From Anaerolineae bacterium (GTDB lineage Bacteria > Chloroflexota > Anaerolineae > Aggregatilineales > UBA3940), in assembly GCA_016928235.1 (NCBI GenBank), contig JAFGLD010000266.1, positions 1 through 58,594 of the forward strand: a stretch of 58,594 nt of DNA, written 5' to 3'. This document shows, one piece after another, positions 17,463-25,855 of this stretch. Positions within the stretch are counted from its first letter, which is position 1; each line of letters starts with the position of its first letter. The notes under the pieces are model-generated. The model had not been told where the DNA came from and ran no database searches. It saw only the letters and a list, made by a program, of their open reading frames with translations. Position numbers and translations under genes: made by a program.

Positions 17463-18827
17463 TTACTGTGCGTCGAAGTCAACGCTGACGCGCGCCGCGT
17501 TCTGGAACTGCGTCAGCTCAGGGATAAAGATCAGATCGACTACTCCCGTTGGGCCGTTGCGATGCTTGGCAATCTGGATCTCGGTCCGGTCGCCGTCGGG
17601 CGTATCGGGATTGTAATAGGCATCGCGGTAGATGAACATCACGACGTCAGCGTCCTGCTCGATGCTACCACTCTCGCGCAAGTCTGACAGCAGCGGGCGC
17701 TTATCGGTGCGCTGCTCGACGGCGCGTGACAACTGGGCTGCCGATATCAGCGGCACGTTCAGCTCACGCGCCAGTTGTTTGAGCGATCGGGAGATGTACG
17801 AGATCTCCTGGACGCGGTTCTCGGAGCGCAAGGGCGTGGTCATCAGCTGCAAGTAGTCGACGACAATCAGGGAGAGCCCATACTCCAGGTGTAGTCGTCG
17901 AGCCTTGCTGCGCAACTCCTGTGTGCTAAGGGCCGGTGTGTCGTCAAGGTGGATTGGCAGCCGGCTGATATCCTCGGTGGCCTGGACGAACTCCGCCCAA
18001 TCTCTATCGTCCAGCTTGCCTTCGCGCAGCTTATGAGAAGGAATGTGGGTAATTCCGCTGATGAATCGCTGCACCAACTGCTCATTGCTCATTTCCAGGC
18101 TGAAGAGGGCTACCCGCTGGTTGAGCCGGGCAGCATTCATGACAATACTGTTGAGCATGCTCGATTTGCCCATGCCGGGCCGTGCAGCGATGATGACGAG
18201 GTCGGATTTCTGTAACCCACCCAGCAGGCGGTCCAAGTCGATGAAGCCGGAGGGGACACCCATCACCATTTCCTGGTGGCGAGCCAGGAAGCTGATGTGG
18301 TCGAAGTACTCACTGGCGGCGTTCTTGATCGGCACCAGGTCGTGTACCAGCCGGCGCTCGGTGACCTCGAACACAGCTTGCTCAGCACGGTTAATCACCT
18401 CGTCGATATCGGTCTCGTCCGAGTGAGCAACGCGGGCAACCTGCTGGGCGGCATCGATCAGCCGGCGGCGCAGCGCCATGCGCTCGACGATGCGTCCATA
18501 CCCTTCGACGTTCAGAGACGAGGGCGTCTTGTTAATCAGGCTCAGGATGTAGGCCGCCCCACCGATTTCTGCCAGCTTCCCGATCTGCTCAAGCTCGCTG
18601 ACGATGGTCAGATAGTCGAGGGGATCGCGGCGCTCGTGAAGGCTGAGCATGGCATCCCAGATCCAGGCGTGGCGGACGATGAAGAAGTCTTCAGCTTTCA
18701 GGAAGGGGAGGACTTCGAATAATGCCTCCGGGTTGACCAGGATCGCGCCGAGCACAGCTTCTTCAGCTTCGATGCTGTGCGGAGCAAGCTGATCGCTTCT
18801 CATGTCTTGTGCAGATTGAGCCATCAT
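17463..18827 (-). CDS. dnaB: Replicative DNA helicase DnaB
   Basis: A 454-residue hexameric 5'-3' helicase of the replication fork. The N-terminal DnaB domain (PHSIEAEEAVLGAILVNP) and linker are followed by the RecA-type motor: Walker A ARPGMGKSSML, Walker B LIVVDYLQLM, then SAAQLSRAVEQRTDKRP and DLRESGSIEQDAD. The length is standard and no intein interrupts it. Start is one of two adjacent ATGs at 18827/18824 with a weak ribosome binding site; ATG at 18803 is an alternative. It leads a minus-strand operon with the DnaD-like and double AAA+ genes. Confidence 0.96.
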   Translation of the reverse strand: MMAQSAQDMRSDQLAPHSIEAEEAVLGAILVNPEALFEVLPFLKAEDFFIVRHAWIWDAMLSLHERRDPLDYLTIVSELEQIGKLAEIGGAAYILSLINKTPSSLNVEGYGRIVERMALRRRLIDAAQQVARVAHSDETDIDEVINRAEQAVFEVTERRLVHDLVPIKNAASEYFDHISFLARHQEMVMGVPSGFIDLDRLLGGLQKSDLVIIAARPGMGKSSMLNSIVMNAARLNQRVALFSLEMSNEQLVQRFISGITHIPSHKLREGKLDDRDWAEFVQATEDISRLPIHLDDTPALSTQELRSKARRLHLEYGLSLIVVDYLQLMTTPLRSENRVQEISYISRSLKQLARELNVPLISAAQLSRAVEQRTDKRPLLSDLRESGSIEQDADVVMFIYRDAYYNPDTPDGDRTEIQIAKHRNGPTGVVDLIFIPELTQFQNAARVSVDFDAQ

Positions 18828-18859
18828 GATGAATCTATCCGGTTGCTTTGAAACGGAGA

Positions 18860-18939
18860 GGCGACCAGTTGGTCGCCCTGGCGAGGCGTGGCCTCGCCTT
18901 CTAGTCCGAGAGATGAATGAGCGGGGCTCAAAGCCCCGC
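18860..18939. repeat. Three consecutive palindromes between bfn and dnaB
   Basis: GGCGACC-AGTT-GGTCGCC (18860-18877), GGCGAGGC-GTG-GCCTCGCC (18880-18898) and GCGGGGCT-CAA-AGCCCCGC (18921-18939) are all perfect hairpins. None is followed by a T-run, so they look more like dispersed REP-type palindromes than intrinsic terminators, though they could reduce read-through into dnaB. Confidence 0.75.
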
Positions 18940-18976
18940 CTGTAAAGTACTACAAAGATTGCCGGGAGAACAGCTA

Positions 18977-19504
18977 CTATTTATCGTCGAGGTCGTCCAG
19001 GTCGAGGTTCTCAAGAAAATCCTTAAAAACGCCCAGATCTTCCCCTTCGCTCTCCGACGATGCTTCCCGCTCCGGCGCGGTAGAGGACTGATCGGAGACC
19101 TCGGCTTCGGGGCGAATGGCTGCTTTATCCATCACCGCCTCGGCCACATAGATCGGCACCTTCATCCTGACCGCCAATGCAATAGCGTCGCTGGGGCGGG
19201 AGTCGATTTCTAATTCGCGGCCATTGGCTTTGACCAGCAGACGAGCGAAAAAGGTATCGTTTCGCAGATCGTTGACGAAGATGTGCTCCAGCTCGCCGCC
19301 CAATGCTTTGATCACCGACTTGAGCAAGTCATGGGTCAGTGGACGGGTCACTTCGACGCCTTGCAGCTCGACCCGGATCGCTTCGGCTTCGAAAGGTCCT
19401 ATCCAGATCGGTAAATAACGTTCGGTTTCGTGATCCCTCAAGACGACAACCCGGTCCTGAGACATCAGGCTTACCCGAATACTGTCAATCTCAACCCTGA
19501 TCAT
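18977..19504 (-). CDS. Bifunctional nuclease family protein (DUF151)
   Basis: About 175 residues with the complete DUF151/BFN domain: [40 protein letters not shown] and [19 protein letters not shown]. Family members show nuclease activity in plants and mycobacteria, but the bacterial physiological role is poorly defined. The tail (about residues 130-175) is acidic (Glu/Asp/Ser-rich, ending LDLDDLDDK). ATG at 19504 or 19519 are both possible behind overlapping G-rich ribosome binding sites. It lies upstream of dnaB on the same strand, 149 bases away, separated by palindromes. Confidence 0.88.
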   Translation of the reverse strand: MIRVEIDSIRVSLMSQDRVVVLRDHETERYLPIWIGPFEAEAIRVELQGVEVTRPLTHDLLKSVIKALGGELEHIFVNDLRNDTFFARLLVKANGRELEIDSRPSDAIALAVRMKVPIYVAEAVMDKAAIRPEAEVSDQSSTAPEREASSESEGEDLGVFKDFLENLDLDDLDDK

Positions 19505-19544
19505 AAGTCCCCCAGCCATACTCCCCCCGGGGAAGCTGGCATAA

Positions 19545-19562
19545 TATACTGTGCACAGTATA
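19545..19562. promoter_or_regulatory. Perfect 18-bp palindrome at the bfn transcription start
   Basis: TATACTGTGCACAGTATA is perfectly self-complementary. It lies immediately downstream of the -10 box at 19566-19571 and so overlaps the predicted transcription start. This is the classical place for a repressor operator. The regulator is unknown; the spacing differs from both the E. coli and the Gram-positive LexA boxes. Confidence 0.6.
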
Positions 19563-19565
19563 GGA

Positions 19566-19575
19566 ATTATACCAT
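19566..19575 (-). promoter_or_regulatory. Extended -10 promoter of the bifunctional nuclease gene
   Basis: On the minus strand the sequence TATGGTATAAT gives a perfect TATAAT with the TG extension one base upstream. A clear -35 is missing, consistent with an extended -10 promoter. The start codon lies about 60 bases downstream. Confidence 0.55.
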
Positions 19576-19731
19576 ACCAGTGGATCTGTCTTGCAAGGCT
19601 CCCGTTTGACGTGATTGACGTGATTATAGCACAGCTTTGTGCGGGGAAATAGAGGATAGGGATTGGAGAACAGGGAATGGCGAAGGAACTGGAGGCGCCA
19701 CGCGGTTGTAGATGTCACGCACTGCATTACT

Positions 19732-20035
19732 GGTAACTATTCAGCCGGCATACCATCCTTTTCGCTGTAGCTACTGTCATTCCCGCGAAAGCGGGAATCC
19801 ACTTGACGCGCTTATGGATTCCCGTTTTCACGGGAATGACACGCAGCTCGCGAGGCTGAAAGCGGATCAACAAGCAATATCAGGCTCTTAAGTTGGCACT
19901 TATGAAGGCGAGACGACAGTAACCAACCGACATTTGATACGTCGAACAGCGCAAAACGCCGACTATAGAACTCATCACCCCTCACTCATCACTCAAAACT
20001 ACCAAGCAGACAGCACCCATAGCTGAATAGTTACC
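19732..20035. mobile_element. MITE-like element B (perfect 14-bp inverted ends)
   Basis: GGTAACTATTCAGC (19732-19745) and GCTGAATAGTTACC (20022-20035) are perfect inverted repeats enclosing 276 bases with no gene. The right-hand third matches element A at 185-316 (CTCATCACCC/TCACTCAAAACT/CAAGCAG blocks). A REP-like double hairpin lies inside. I found no clear target-site duplication. Confidence 0.7.
19775..19841. repeat. REP-like double hairpin (TCATTCCCGC family)
   Basis: TTCCCGC-GAAA-GCGGGAA and TTCCCGT-TTTC-ACGGGAA are two hairpins placed as mirror images inside outer arms TGTCA...TGACA and TCCA...TGGA. It lies within MITE-like element B. Related single palindromes are at 7998 and 28598. 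Confidence 0.8.
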
Positions 20036-20117
20036 ATTGCCATTGATTTGCCTGCACATGCCACAATAGCGGGTATAATCAGCGGATGCTACAGAGAATC
20101 GAGAAGGGGTGAACCAG

Positions 20118-20678
20118 ATGGCTAAAGTCTACTATGGCATCACCGATGAGCTTCAGGCTTTTATCGCCGGACAACATGTGTTTTTCGTTGGGAGCGCGCC
20201 TCTGAGCTGCGAGGGTCACGTCAACCTCTCGCCGAAGGGTCTGGACAGCTTTCGCATTCTGTCTCCTCACCGCGTGGCCTACATCGACATGGCCGGCAGC
20301 GGCAACGAGACATCAGCCCACCTGCTCGAAAACGGGCGGATCACCTTCATGTTTTGCGCCTTCGACGGCCCGCCGAACATCCTGCGACTTTTTGGGACAG
20401 GCCATGCCATCCTGCCAGATCAGCCGGAATGGAGTGACCTGGCCCTACACTTTACGATGCGTTTGGGGGTTCGCCAGATCATCGTGGCCGATATCACGCG
20501 CGTGCAGACCTCATGCGGCTACGGTGTTCCGCTGTACGAATATGCCGGTGAGCGCGATCATCTTATCAGGTGGGCCGAGAAGAAAGGTCAGGCGGGCCTC
20601 GACGAATACCAACAGGACCACAACCTGGTCAGCATCGACGGTCTCCCAACGGCGCTTGGAACGCGGAAATATCAGTAG
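20118..20678 (+). CDS. Pyridoxamine 5'-phosphate oxidase (PPOX) family protein
   Basis: About 186 residues of the flavin-binding split-barrel family. The N-terminal segment AFIAGQHVFFVGSAPLSCEG and HVNLSPKG, followed by VAYIDMAGSGNETSAHLLEN and ITFMFCAFDGPPNILRLFG, match the subgroup often annotated as pyridoxamine phosphate oxidase-related FMN-binding proteins. The substrate is unknown. The ATG at 20118 has AAGGGG eight bases upstream; a GTG at 20109 would add three residues. A broken second PPOX-family gene lies at 21343. Confidence 0.85.
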   Translation: MAKVYYGITDELQAFIAGQHVFFVGSAPLSCEGHVNLSPKGLDSFRILSPHRVAYIDMAGSGNETSAHLLENGRITFMFCAFDGPPNILRLFGTGHAILPDQPEWSDLALHFTMRLGVRQIIVADITRVQTSCGYGVPLYEYAGERDHLIRWAEKKGQAGLDEYQQDHNLVSIDGLPTALGTRKYQ

Positions 20679-20765
20679 GAGCCTTCACCACACCAACGAC
20701 TGCCGGCAAGTGATGCTCCATCCATAGTGGAGCTGTTACATTTTATCGAAAAAACGGAGAGAAGT

Positions 20766-21224
20766 ATGTTCGATCGAGAGATCATCATGGAAAAGGACAA
20801 AAAGATTGCGCTTGTCGCCCACGATAACAAGAAACGCGATCTGGTCGAATGGGCTAAATTCAACCGCGATCTTCTGGCCCATCACACCATCTACGCAACT
20901 GGCACCACCGGCGCTATTCTTGGGCGTGAATTGGGTATTGACATCAACATCTTACAAAGCGGTCCCTTGGGCGGCGATCAGCAGGTCGGGGCTAAAATTG
21001 TCAGTAATGAAATCGACTTCCTGATTTTCTTCTGGGATCCCCTGGAGCCGATGCCCCACGACCCGGATGTCAAGGCTCTGCTGCGAATGGCAGTCGTGTG
21101 GAACATCCCGATGGCCTGTAACCGTACATCAGCAGATTTCATGATATCATCATCACTCATGGACGAAGAGTACGTGCGCCGCGTGCCCGATTATGGCGCC
21201 TACAGTGCGCGAAAGCTCAAGTGA
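20766..21224 (+). CDS. mgsA: Methylglyoxal synthase
   Basis: A 152-residue enzyme, the same length as the E. coli protein, converting dihydroxyacetone phosphate to methylglyoxal and phosphate (a glycolytic bypass under phosphate limitation). Signatures are IALVAHDNKK, YATGTTGAIL (phosphate loop), SGPLGGDQQVGAKI with the catalytic Asp, FFWDPLEPMPHDPDVKALLR and PMACNRTSADFMI. The ATG at 20766 follows GGAGAGAA directly; the longer frame from 20727 is not needed. It lies 87 bases after the PPOX-family gene. A MITE-like element begins 33 bases downstream. Confidence 0.95.
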   Translation: MFDREIIMEKDKKIALVAHDNKKRDLVEWAKFNRDLLAHHTIYATGTTGAILGRELGIDINILQSGPLGGDQQVGAKIVSNEIDFLIFFWDPLEPMPHDPDVKALLRMAVVWNIPMACNRTSADFMISSSLMDEEYVRRVPDYGAYSARKLK

Positions 21225-21256
21225 TCGGAATAGTGAATGAAAGTCACTGCTGGAGA

Positions 21257-21339
21257 TATAGCTTTTCAGATAATGCGCTGAACAAAGTCACGTTTCTTGT
21301 AAGCCCAACGCTGTCCGGAACGTTTTCTGAAAAGCTATA
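21257..21339. mobile_element. MITE-like element C, copy 1 (TATAGCTTTTCAGA inverted ends)
   Basis: An 83-base element with ends TATAGCTTTTCAGA and TCTGAAAAGCTATA, perfect inverted repeats of 14 bases. A second copy of nearly the same size and internal sequence (CAAAGTCA, GCTGTCC) lies at 44285-44368, upstream of polA. No coding capacity. Confidence 0.8.
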
Positions 21340-21342
21340 GTC

Positions 21343-21622
21343 ATGATGAGCCGGCCACAAGGCACCCGCCCCTATTTCCCAGCAGGCTATATCGAGAAGC
21401 TCAAAGATCTACTGCACTGGAGTTACGTTAATCAGCGACTGACTACAGCCAGGAACTATTGGGTTTGCCCGGTGCATCCTCACGGCAAATTGCACGCTGT
21501 CCCAGTTTGGGCGTTCTAGATCGACGGCTGCCGATGGCATCTTCCAGGTTTCTCCGCAAACTATTCTGGTGTGTACAAAGTTTGTGGATGACCCAACCCG
21601 ATTTGTACTTGAGGCTGGATGA
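21343..21622 (+). pseudogene. Frameshifted PPOX-family (split-barrel) gene
   Basis: From the ATG at 21343 the frame reads NYWVCPVHPHGKLHAVPVWAF, typical of PPOX/F420-dependent proteins, and then hits a TAG at 21517. A different frame downstream continues the same family (SPQTILVCTKFVDDPTRFVL) and stops at 21620. A frameshift plus a stop therefore split the gene, and only the N-terminal half of a normal member remains. It starts right at the edge of MITE-like element C, which may have contributed to its decay. Confidence 0.75.
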
Positions 21623-21658
21623 GGGATAGCCGCTTCATAATCAAAACCATCGATATTG

Positions 21659-22978
21659 CTAACGCAGTGTCTTGTTTAGAATGTAAAAGACTTCGAGAGT
21701 CTGTAAGTTCCGATAAGTGACTCCATATTGCAGATTCTCGTCGGTGATGTAGATCGATCCGATTGTGTTGCCGGGCGGTATGCTCAAGTGATACATGTCC
21801 GGCCCCAGCCCTCCGTTGGGCAAAGTAGAAGTCGTGGCATATAAATCCCAAACCGGCACATTGAACTCATTGCCTACCGTCCAGATGTGCTGGTTGAACA
21901 CCTGATGTCCTTCGCAGCCCGGAAGTGTCGTCAATACCGGTATGATCCCTTGATCAACCGTGTATTGGACGATTTGTCGCAGGTTGTTGAGGTAGTTGGT
22001 TTGCCAATTGGCGTTCCAGAGCTTAGTCCTCACCATGATAATGGAAATGCTTGGACGATGGATACGGTATTCGCAAGCGAGTGGGGTCTCGTTATGGTGA
22101 CAGACATTGCTATTGCTCCAGATCGGGTTCAAGATTGCCTCGATCATGAAGTCACCCATTGCTGCATACCCCATGCGGCGATAGGAGCCGGAGTACCTGG
22201 TGATCATTTTTTGAAGATACCCATAATCACCCAGGTCATAATCGCCAACATCAAAGGCCACAAGATAGTATCCGTTGTATGTTTCACTATCGCCAACCTT
22301 TGAAAAGCGATTGCTGTAATTACCCAAAGAGCGCCCACGGTTATAAATCTTCTGCAAATGGGGCCCGACGTTGCTCAAATGGACCGTAACCGGCCCAACC
22401 GGTTGGGAGGTAGGGGTGGGCGGGTTTGGCAAGCTGTCTATCGTTGAATCAGAGATAGGAAGCCCAGAAATATCTCCACTGATCTCCAGAATCCGGCAGG
22501 CAATCCAGCCAGAAACATTCTTGTAATGGATTAACAACCATTGGTCGTCGGCGCTGCGAGCCGTAGGTATTAGCACGGTTTTGGACGGAACAGTACCAAC
22601 AACAGCATAGGTGGTACCAGGCCCGCCCCGCATCCGGCTGTTGTATAGCGTTCTGGCGGTCACTATGCTGTCATTGATGGTTTCATCAGATACAGGCAAA
22701 GCGTGCAGATTGCCTGTAATGTGCGTCAAGCTCCCATCCAACCAGCCACGTTGTTGATACTCGACCAATATCCAACGGGTGTTAGTGCTGCGAGCAAACA
22801 CTGGCACAGTTGTGTTGAAGGGTACCGTGCCAATGACTGCAAAGCTATCGCCCGGCCCGGCCCGCAAGTTGAGATTGTAGCTGGTGGTGGCTGTTACGTT
22901 ATTCTGTGTGTTCGGAGAGTGTGCGGAGGCCAGAATAGATAGAAAAACAACAAACACAACGATCAGGTATTTGCGCAT
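21659..22978 (-). CDS. Secreted SH3b-SH3b-SGNH hydrolase-like protein
   Basis: A 439-residue exported protein with signal peptide (YLIVVFVVFLSILASAHS). Two bacterial SH3 domains follow, residues about 32-95 (YNLNLRAGPGDSFAVIGTVP) and about 105-170 (MRGGPGTTYAVVGTVPSK). After a short Pro/Thr linker (PNPPTPTSQP) comes an SGNH/GDSL-like domain with SKVGDSETYNGY (nucleophile Ser) and a C-terminal GPDMYHLS carrying the Asp-x-x-His pair. SH3b domains suggest cell-wall attachment and the SGNH part suggests an esterase acting on wall or surface glycan. The natural substrate is unknown. Confidence 0.8.
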   Translation of the reverse strand: MRKYLIVVFVVFLSILASAHSPNTQNNVTATTSYNLNLRAGPGDSFAVIGTVPFNTTVPVFARSTNTRWILVEYQQRGWLDGSLTHITGNLHALPVSDETINDSIVTARTLYNSRMRGGPGTTYAVVGTVPSKTVLIPTARSADDQWLLIHYKNVSGWIACRILEISGDISGLPISDSTIDSLPNPPTPTSQPVGPVTVHLSNVGPHLQKIYNRGRSLGNYSNRFSKVGDSETYNGYYLVAFDVGDYDLGDYGYLQKMITRYSGSYRRMGYAAMGDFMIEAILNPIWSNSNVCHHNETPLACEYRIHRPSISIIMVRTKLWNANWQTNYLNNLRQIVQYTVDQGIIPVLTTLPGCEGHQVFNQHIWTVGNEFNVPVWDLYATTSTLPNGGLGPDMYHLSIPPGNTIGSIYITDENLQYGVTYRNLQTLEVFYILNKTLR

Positions 22979-23039
22979 GTTATGTTGCCCCAGATGCTAA
23001 AAAGCAAACCGAACCCTGGGTTAGTAGTATATACCTACA

Positions 23040-23081
23040 ATCAAGACCTTCGCTAATGACATCATTGGCGAAGGTCTTGAT
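23040..23081. repeat. Near-perfect 42-bp palindrome between divergent genes
   Basis: ATCAAGACCTTCGC (23040-23053) and its exact inverted copy (23068-23081) enclose a 14-base core that is itself palindromic apart from one wobble pair. It lies between the divergent starts of the SGNH gene and the CBM48 gene and has no T-run. It could be an operator-like site, an RNA stem or a mobile palindrome. Confidence 0.85.
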
Positions 23082-23254
23082 GCATAAAACTGAATATTTT
23101 GACTTTTCGTAACGTATCTTTACCCAGAAACAGCCCAGAGGGAACGATAATAGTAATTGTCGACCTTTCGAGGTGTATATCCTCGAAGGGTATCGGGACG
23201 CCGGCATTTACCGTGTGGCTTCTTTAATCATAAATGTAGAAAGGGGATAAAGTC

Positions 23255-23551
23255 GTGATCAAGAAACGCTATATATCGGATGGTAAGGTCTGCGAAGTAA
23301 CCTTTGTGCTATCCTCGGAACTTCAGGCAGGCTCGGCTGTCCTGGTAGGTGACTTCAACAACTGGGACAAAGATGCCCAACCTATGAAGCAGGCTAAGGA
23401 CGGCGCCTGGAAAGCCAAGGTCAAGTTAGATGCCGGGCGCGAATACCAGTACCGTTATTTCGTCAATGGTAGTGAGTGGCAAAACGATATGTTGGCAGAC
23501 GGATATGTTGTTCATCCCTATGGAGGAGAGAACTCTGTGGTAATAACTTAA
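23255..23551 (+). CDS. Stand-alone CBM48/AMPK-type glycogen-binding domain protein
   Basis: A 98-residue protein consisting of one carbohydrate-binding module 48: VTFVLSSELQAGSAVLVGDF, then NNWDKDAQPMKQAKDGAWKA, and YQYRYFVNGSEWQND. Such modules normally sit on glycogen-branching enzymes, isoamylases or AMPK beta subunits; free-standing copies are common in some bacteria with unknown partner. The start is GTG at 23255 with AAAGGGG about nine bases upstream. No glycogen enzyme is adjacent. Confidence 0.88.
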   Translation: MIKKRYISDGKVCEVTFVLSSELQAGSAVLVGDFNNWDKDAQPMKQAKDGAWKAKVKLDAGREYQYRYFVNGSEWQNDMLADGYVVHPYGGENSVVIT

Positions 23552-23740
23552 TATGTCGCGACAGACCCATTTGAACATGGGGCAACGGTGACACATGATA
23601 CGCGACAAAATAGCCACAAGCAAAACGGAGCGTTACTTTTTTTACGTTTTACTCATCATTTCATTTCGCGCTACGATCAGGCTAACGTTGCTCCCACCGT
23701 GTATTTTTAACGTTTCCATAGTTTCTACAGGTGCAGATTG

Positions 23741-24160
23741 ATGAGCGATGATACTTCTTCGCAGGGGCGTGTATTGGTTATTGATGATGAACCCAGTATG
23801 CAAACCCTGGTAGGCATGTTATTGGACCGTGTTGGCATCCCAGTCACAAGTATAGGAACAGCCATCGATGGCTTACGGCTGCTGGAGACAGAGGATTTCG
23901 ATCTGTTAATCCTCGATCTGATGCTGCCGGATATCGATGGGCTTGAGCTGCTGGAGAAGCTGAGGCAGGATAGCCGGTTTGACAAACTGTCTGTGCTGAT
24001 CCTATCGGCCCGGTCTGACCCGGAGGCGATCGGGAAAGCTATGAGGCTGGGCGCCGATGGCTACCTGACCAAACCCTATGTCTCACTCAGCTTGACCCAG
24101 CGGGTCACGGCTTTGTTGGCTCACAAACATGGCCGGACTGTGCGTTCCGAACTATACTAA
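23741..24160 (+). CDS. Single-domain response regulator
   Basis: A 139-residue CheY-like receiver with no output domain. Visible residues are the acidic pair VLVIDDEPS, phospho-acceptor Asp in LLILDLMLPDIDG, the Ser/Thr switch in VLILSAR and the conserved Lys in YLTKPY. It starts at ATG 23741. It may pass a signal to another protein; no partner kinase is adjacent, although orphan kinases exist elsewhere in this window. Confidence 0.9.
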   Translation: MSDDTSSQGRVLVIDDEPSMQTLVGMLLDRVGIPVTSIGTAIDGLRLLETEDFDLLILDLMLPDIDGLELLEKLRQDSRFDKLSVLILSARSDPEAIGKAMRLGADGYLTKPYVSLSLTQRVTALLAHKHGRTVRSELY

Positions 24161-24263
24161 CATCACGGCAACACAACATACTTTCGTGTTGACCTTGTTC
24201 CTGTGATCTGTATGGGAGGAAGGTCAACATTCTTTGCTTTGGCACCCTTTTAGAGAAAATCAT

Positions 24264-25124
24264 ATGCAATATGGCATCTACCTACCCAATTTTGGGCCCT
24301 ATGGGGATGCTCGTGTCCTGGCAAGTCTGGCTCAGGATGCAGAGCATTCAGGCTGGGACGGCTTTTTCCTTTGGGATCACATTGCAGGCTGGTCTCTTCC
24401 TTTCGTCGATGTCTGGGTAGCATTGGCAGCCACTGCCCTGAGTACCAAGCGTATCCGCATCGGCACAACAGTTACGCCACTTCCGCGTCGACGTCCCTGG
24501 AAGGTGGCTCGTGAGACGGTATCACTCGATCATCTCTCTGGAGGTCGATTGATACTCAGCGTAGGGATTGGACTTGGAGAGGCTGAATGGGACAACCTCG
24601 GTGAAGAAACTGACAGCAAGAAACGCGGGGCAATGCTAGACGAGGCGCTTGATGTCCTGGTGGGCTTGTGGAGCGGCGAACCGTTCAGCTATGAAGGCCA
24701 CTACTACAATGTCAAGGATGCCTGTTTCCAGCCCAAACCGATGCAACAACCGCGCATCCCCATCTGGGTGGGTGGATTCTGGCCGAAGAAGGCTCCACTT
24801 CGCCGGGCGGCAAAGTGGGATGGGATGTTCACATTGTTTCAAGAAGCAGAGAGCGAAGACCAGGAGCTTGTTCAGCTTAAGGAAGCAGTGAGTTATGCGT
24901 CGGCACGCCGCAAAAGTGATCAACCTCTGGACGTCATCGGCATGGGAGCCACACCCGGCGATAACCTCGCGCAGGCTGCCGACATGGTCAAGAAGCGCAC
25001 CGATCTCGGTGCGACCTGGTGGCTGGAACTCATTGCACCCGTTATCTTTGGCAAGGGTTTCATGGATGAATGGCCTGTCGATGCCATGCGCGAGCGGATT
25101 CGCCAGGGGCCGCCGCGCGGCTGA
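24264..25124 (+). CDS. LLM-class flavin-dependent oxidoreductase
   Basis: About 286 residues of the luciferase-like monooxygenase / F420-dependent oxidoreductase fold. Signatures are YGIYLPNFGPYGD, AEHSGWDGFFLWDHI, IRIGTTVTPLPRRRPWKVAR and LDHLSGGRLILSVGIG. The cofactor (FMN or F420) cannot be told apart here and the substrate is unknown. ATG at 24264 is preferred over the longer frame from 24234. It stands alone and converges on the GtrA gene. Confidence 0.87.
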   Translation: MQYGIYLPNFGPYGDARVLASLAQDAEHSGWDGFFLWDHIAGWSLPFVDVWVALAATALSTKRIRIGTTVTPLPRRRPWKVARETVSLDHLSGGRLILSVGIGLGEAEWDNLGEETDSKKRGAMLDEALDVLVGLWSGEPFSYEGHYYNVKDACFQPKPMQQPRIPIWVGGFWPKKAPLRRAAKWDGMFTLFQEAESEDQELVQLKEAVSYASARRKSDQPLDVIGMGATPGDNLAQAADMVKKRTDLGATWWLELIAPVIFGKGFMDEWPVDAMRERIRQGPPRG

Positions 25125-25208
25125 TGGCATCCCATAGTATGCCCGACGGAATTGGAACAATAACCAAGTTTTTGCTTTGCATATGAGGTCAGACTCTCGT
25201 CCGGTCGC

Positions 25209-25778
25209 TCATTTCACATCACTGTAGGTCCAGTACCGGTTGACAAAAAAATTCCAGAACAGCACAATAACTACGGCAATGGCCCAGGCAGAGCTTCTTC
25301 CCATGCTAATCATTGCCTGCTCTCCCAATTGAGGCAAGATAACGTGCTCCAGATTCCCAAGGGGCGTGCTCAGAAGCTCCAGGATCGGGACACGGATCAG
25401 CAGCCCGGCCACGTTCACCGCTGCAAAGGTCGCAAACTGTGAGATGAGCGGCTTAGAGCGCGAGTCCGGGTATGTCCAATAACGGTTCCAGATGAAGTTG
25501 CTGATGATCGCCAATATGAAAGCGATCCCACCGGTGATACCTGCCTCGCTGAGAGAGAGTCCCAGCGGCAATGCGACACGGGTTGCTTCGAACCAGTTCA
25601 GCGCGTCCAACCCGCGGAATGTTCCAAAGTCGATGACGGCGCCGATGGTTCCCACAACCAGAAACTTCCAGAATCGCTCGAATTCTTTGTGAGTAGTAAA
25701 GGCTCTCATGCGGTCGATTAACCCGCCAAGCTGGAGTGGTTTGGATGTCGATGTGAGGGTGTCAATTACCTTGCTCAA
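25209..25778 (-). CDS. GtrA family membrane protein
   Basis: A 189-residue protein with four predicted membrane helices. The GtrA signature FWKFLVVGTIGAVIDFGTF and repeated NFIWNRYWTYPDS / NFFVNRYWTYSD are clear. GtrA proteins are thought to flip or hand over lipid-linked sugars for polysaccharide or teichoic acid modification. It is the last gene of the minus-strand polysaccharide cluster with the O-antigen ligase and the UXS-type epimerase. Confidence 0.88.
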   Translation of the reverse strand: MSKVIDTLTSTSKPLQLGGLIDRMRAFTTHKEFERFWKFLVVGTIGAVIDFGTFRGLDALNWFEATRVALPLGLSLSEAGITGGIAFILAIISNFIWNRYWTYPDSRSKPLISQFATFAAVNVAGLLIRVPILELLSTPLGNLEHVILPQLGEQAMISMGRSSAWAIAVVIVLFWNFFVNRYWTYSDVK

Positions 25779-25855
25779 GTATTTAATCTCCCGTTTCGTC
25801 GATGATGTTAACAGTGTTCCAGAATTTTTCCGGCGCGCTATGTAAAAGGCGCCAT

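Larger units (their letters stand above)
19505..20117. other. Regulatory and repeat-rich intergenic region
   Basis: This 613-base gap holds the leader, operator-like palindrome and promoter of the bifunctional nuclease gene (19545-19571), then a 304-bp MITE-like element (19732-20035) with an internal REP palindrome, and finally the promoter region of the PPOX-family gene. No protein gene is supported. Confidence 0.6.
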
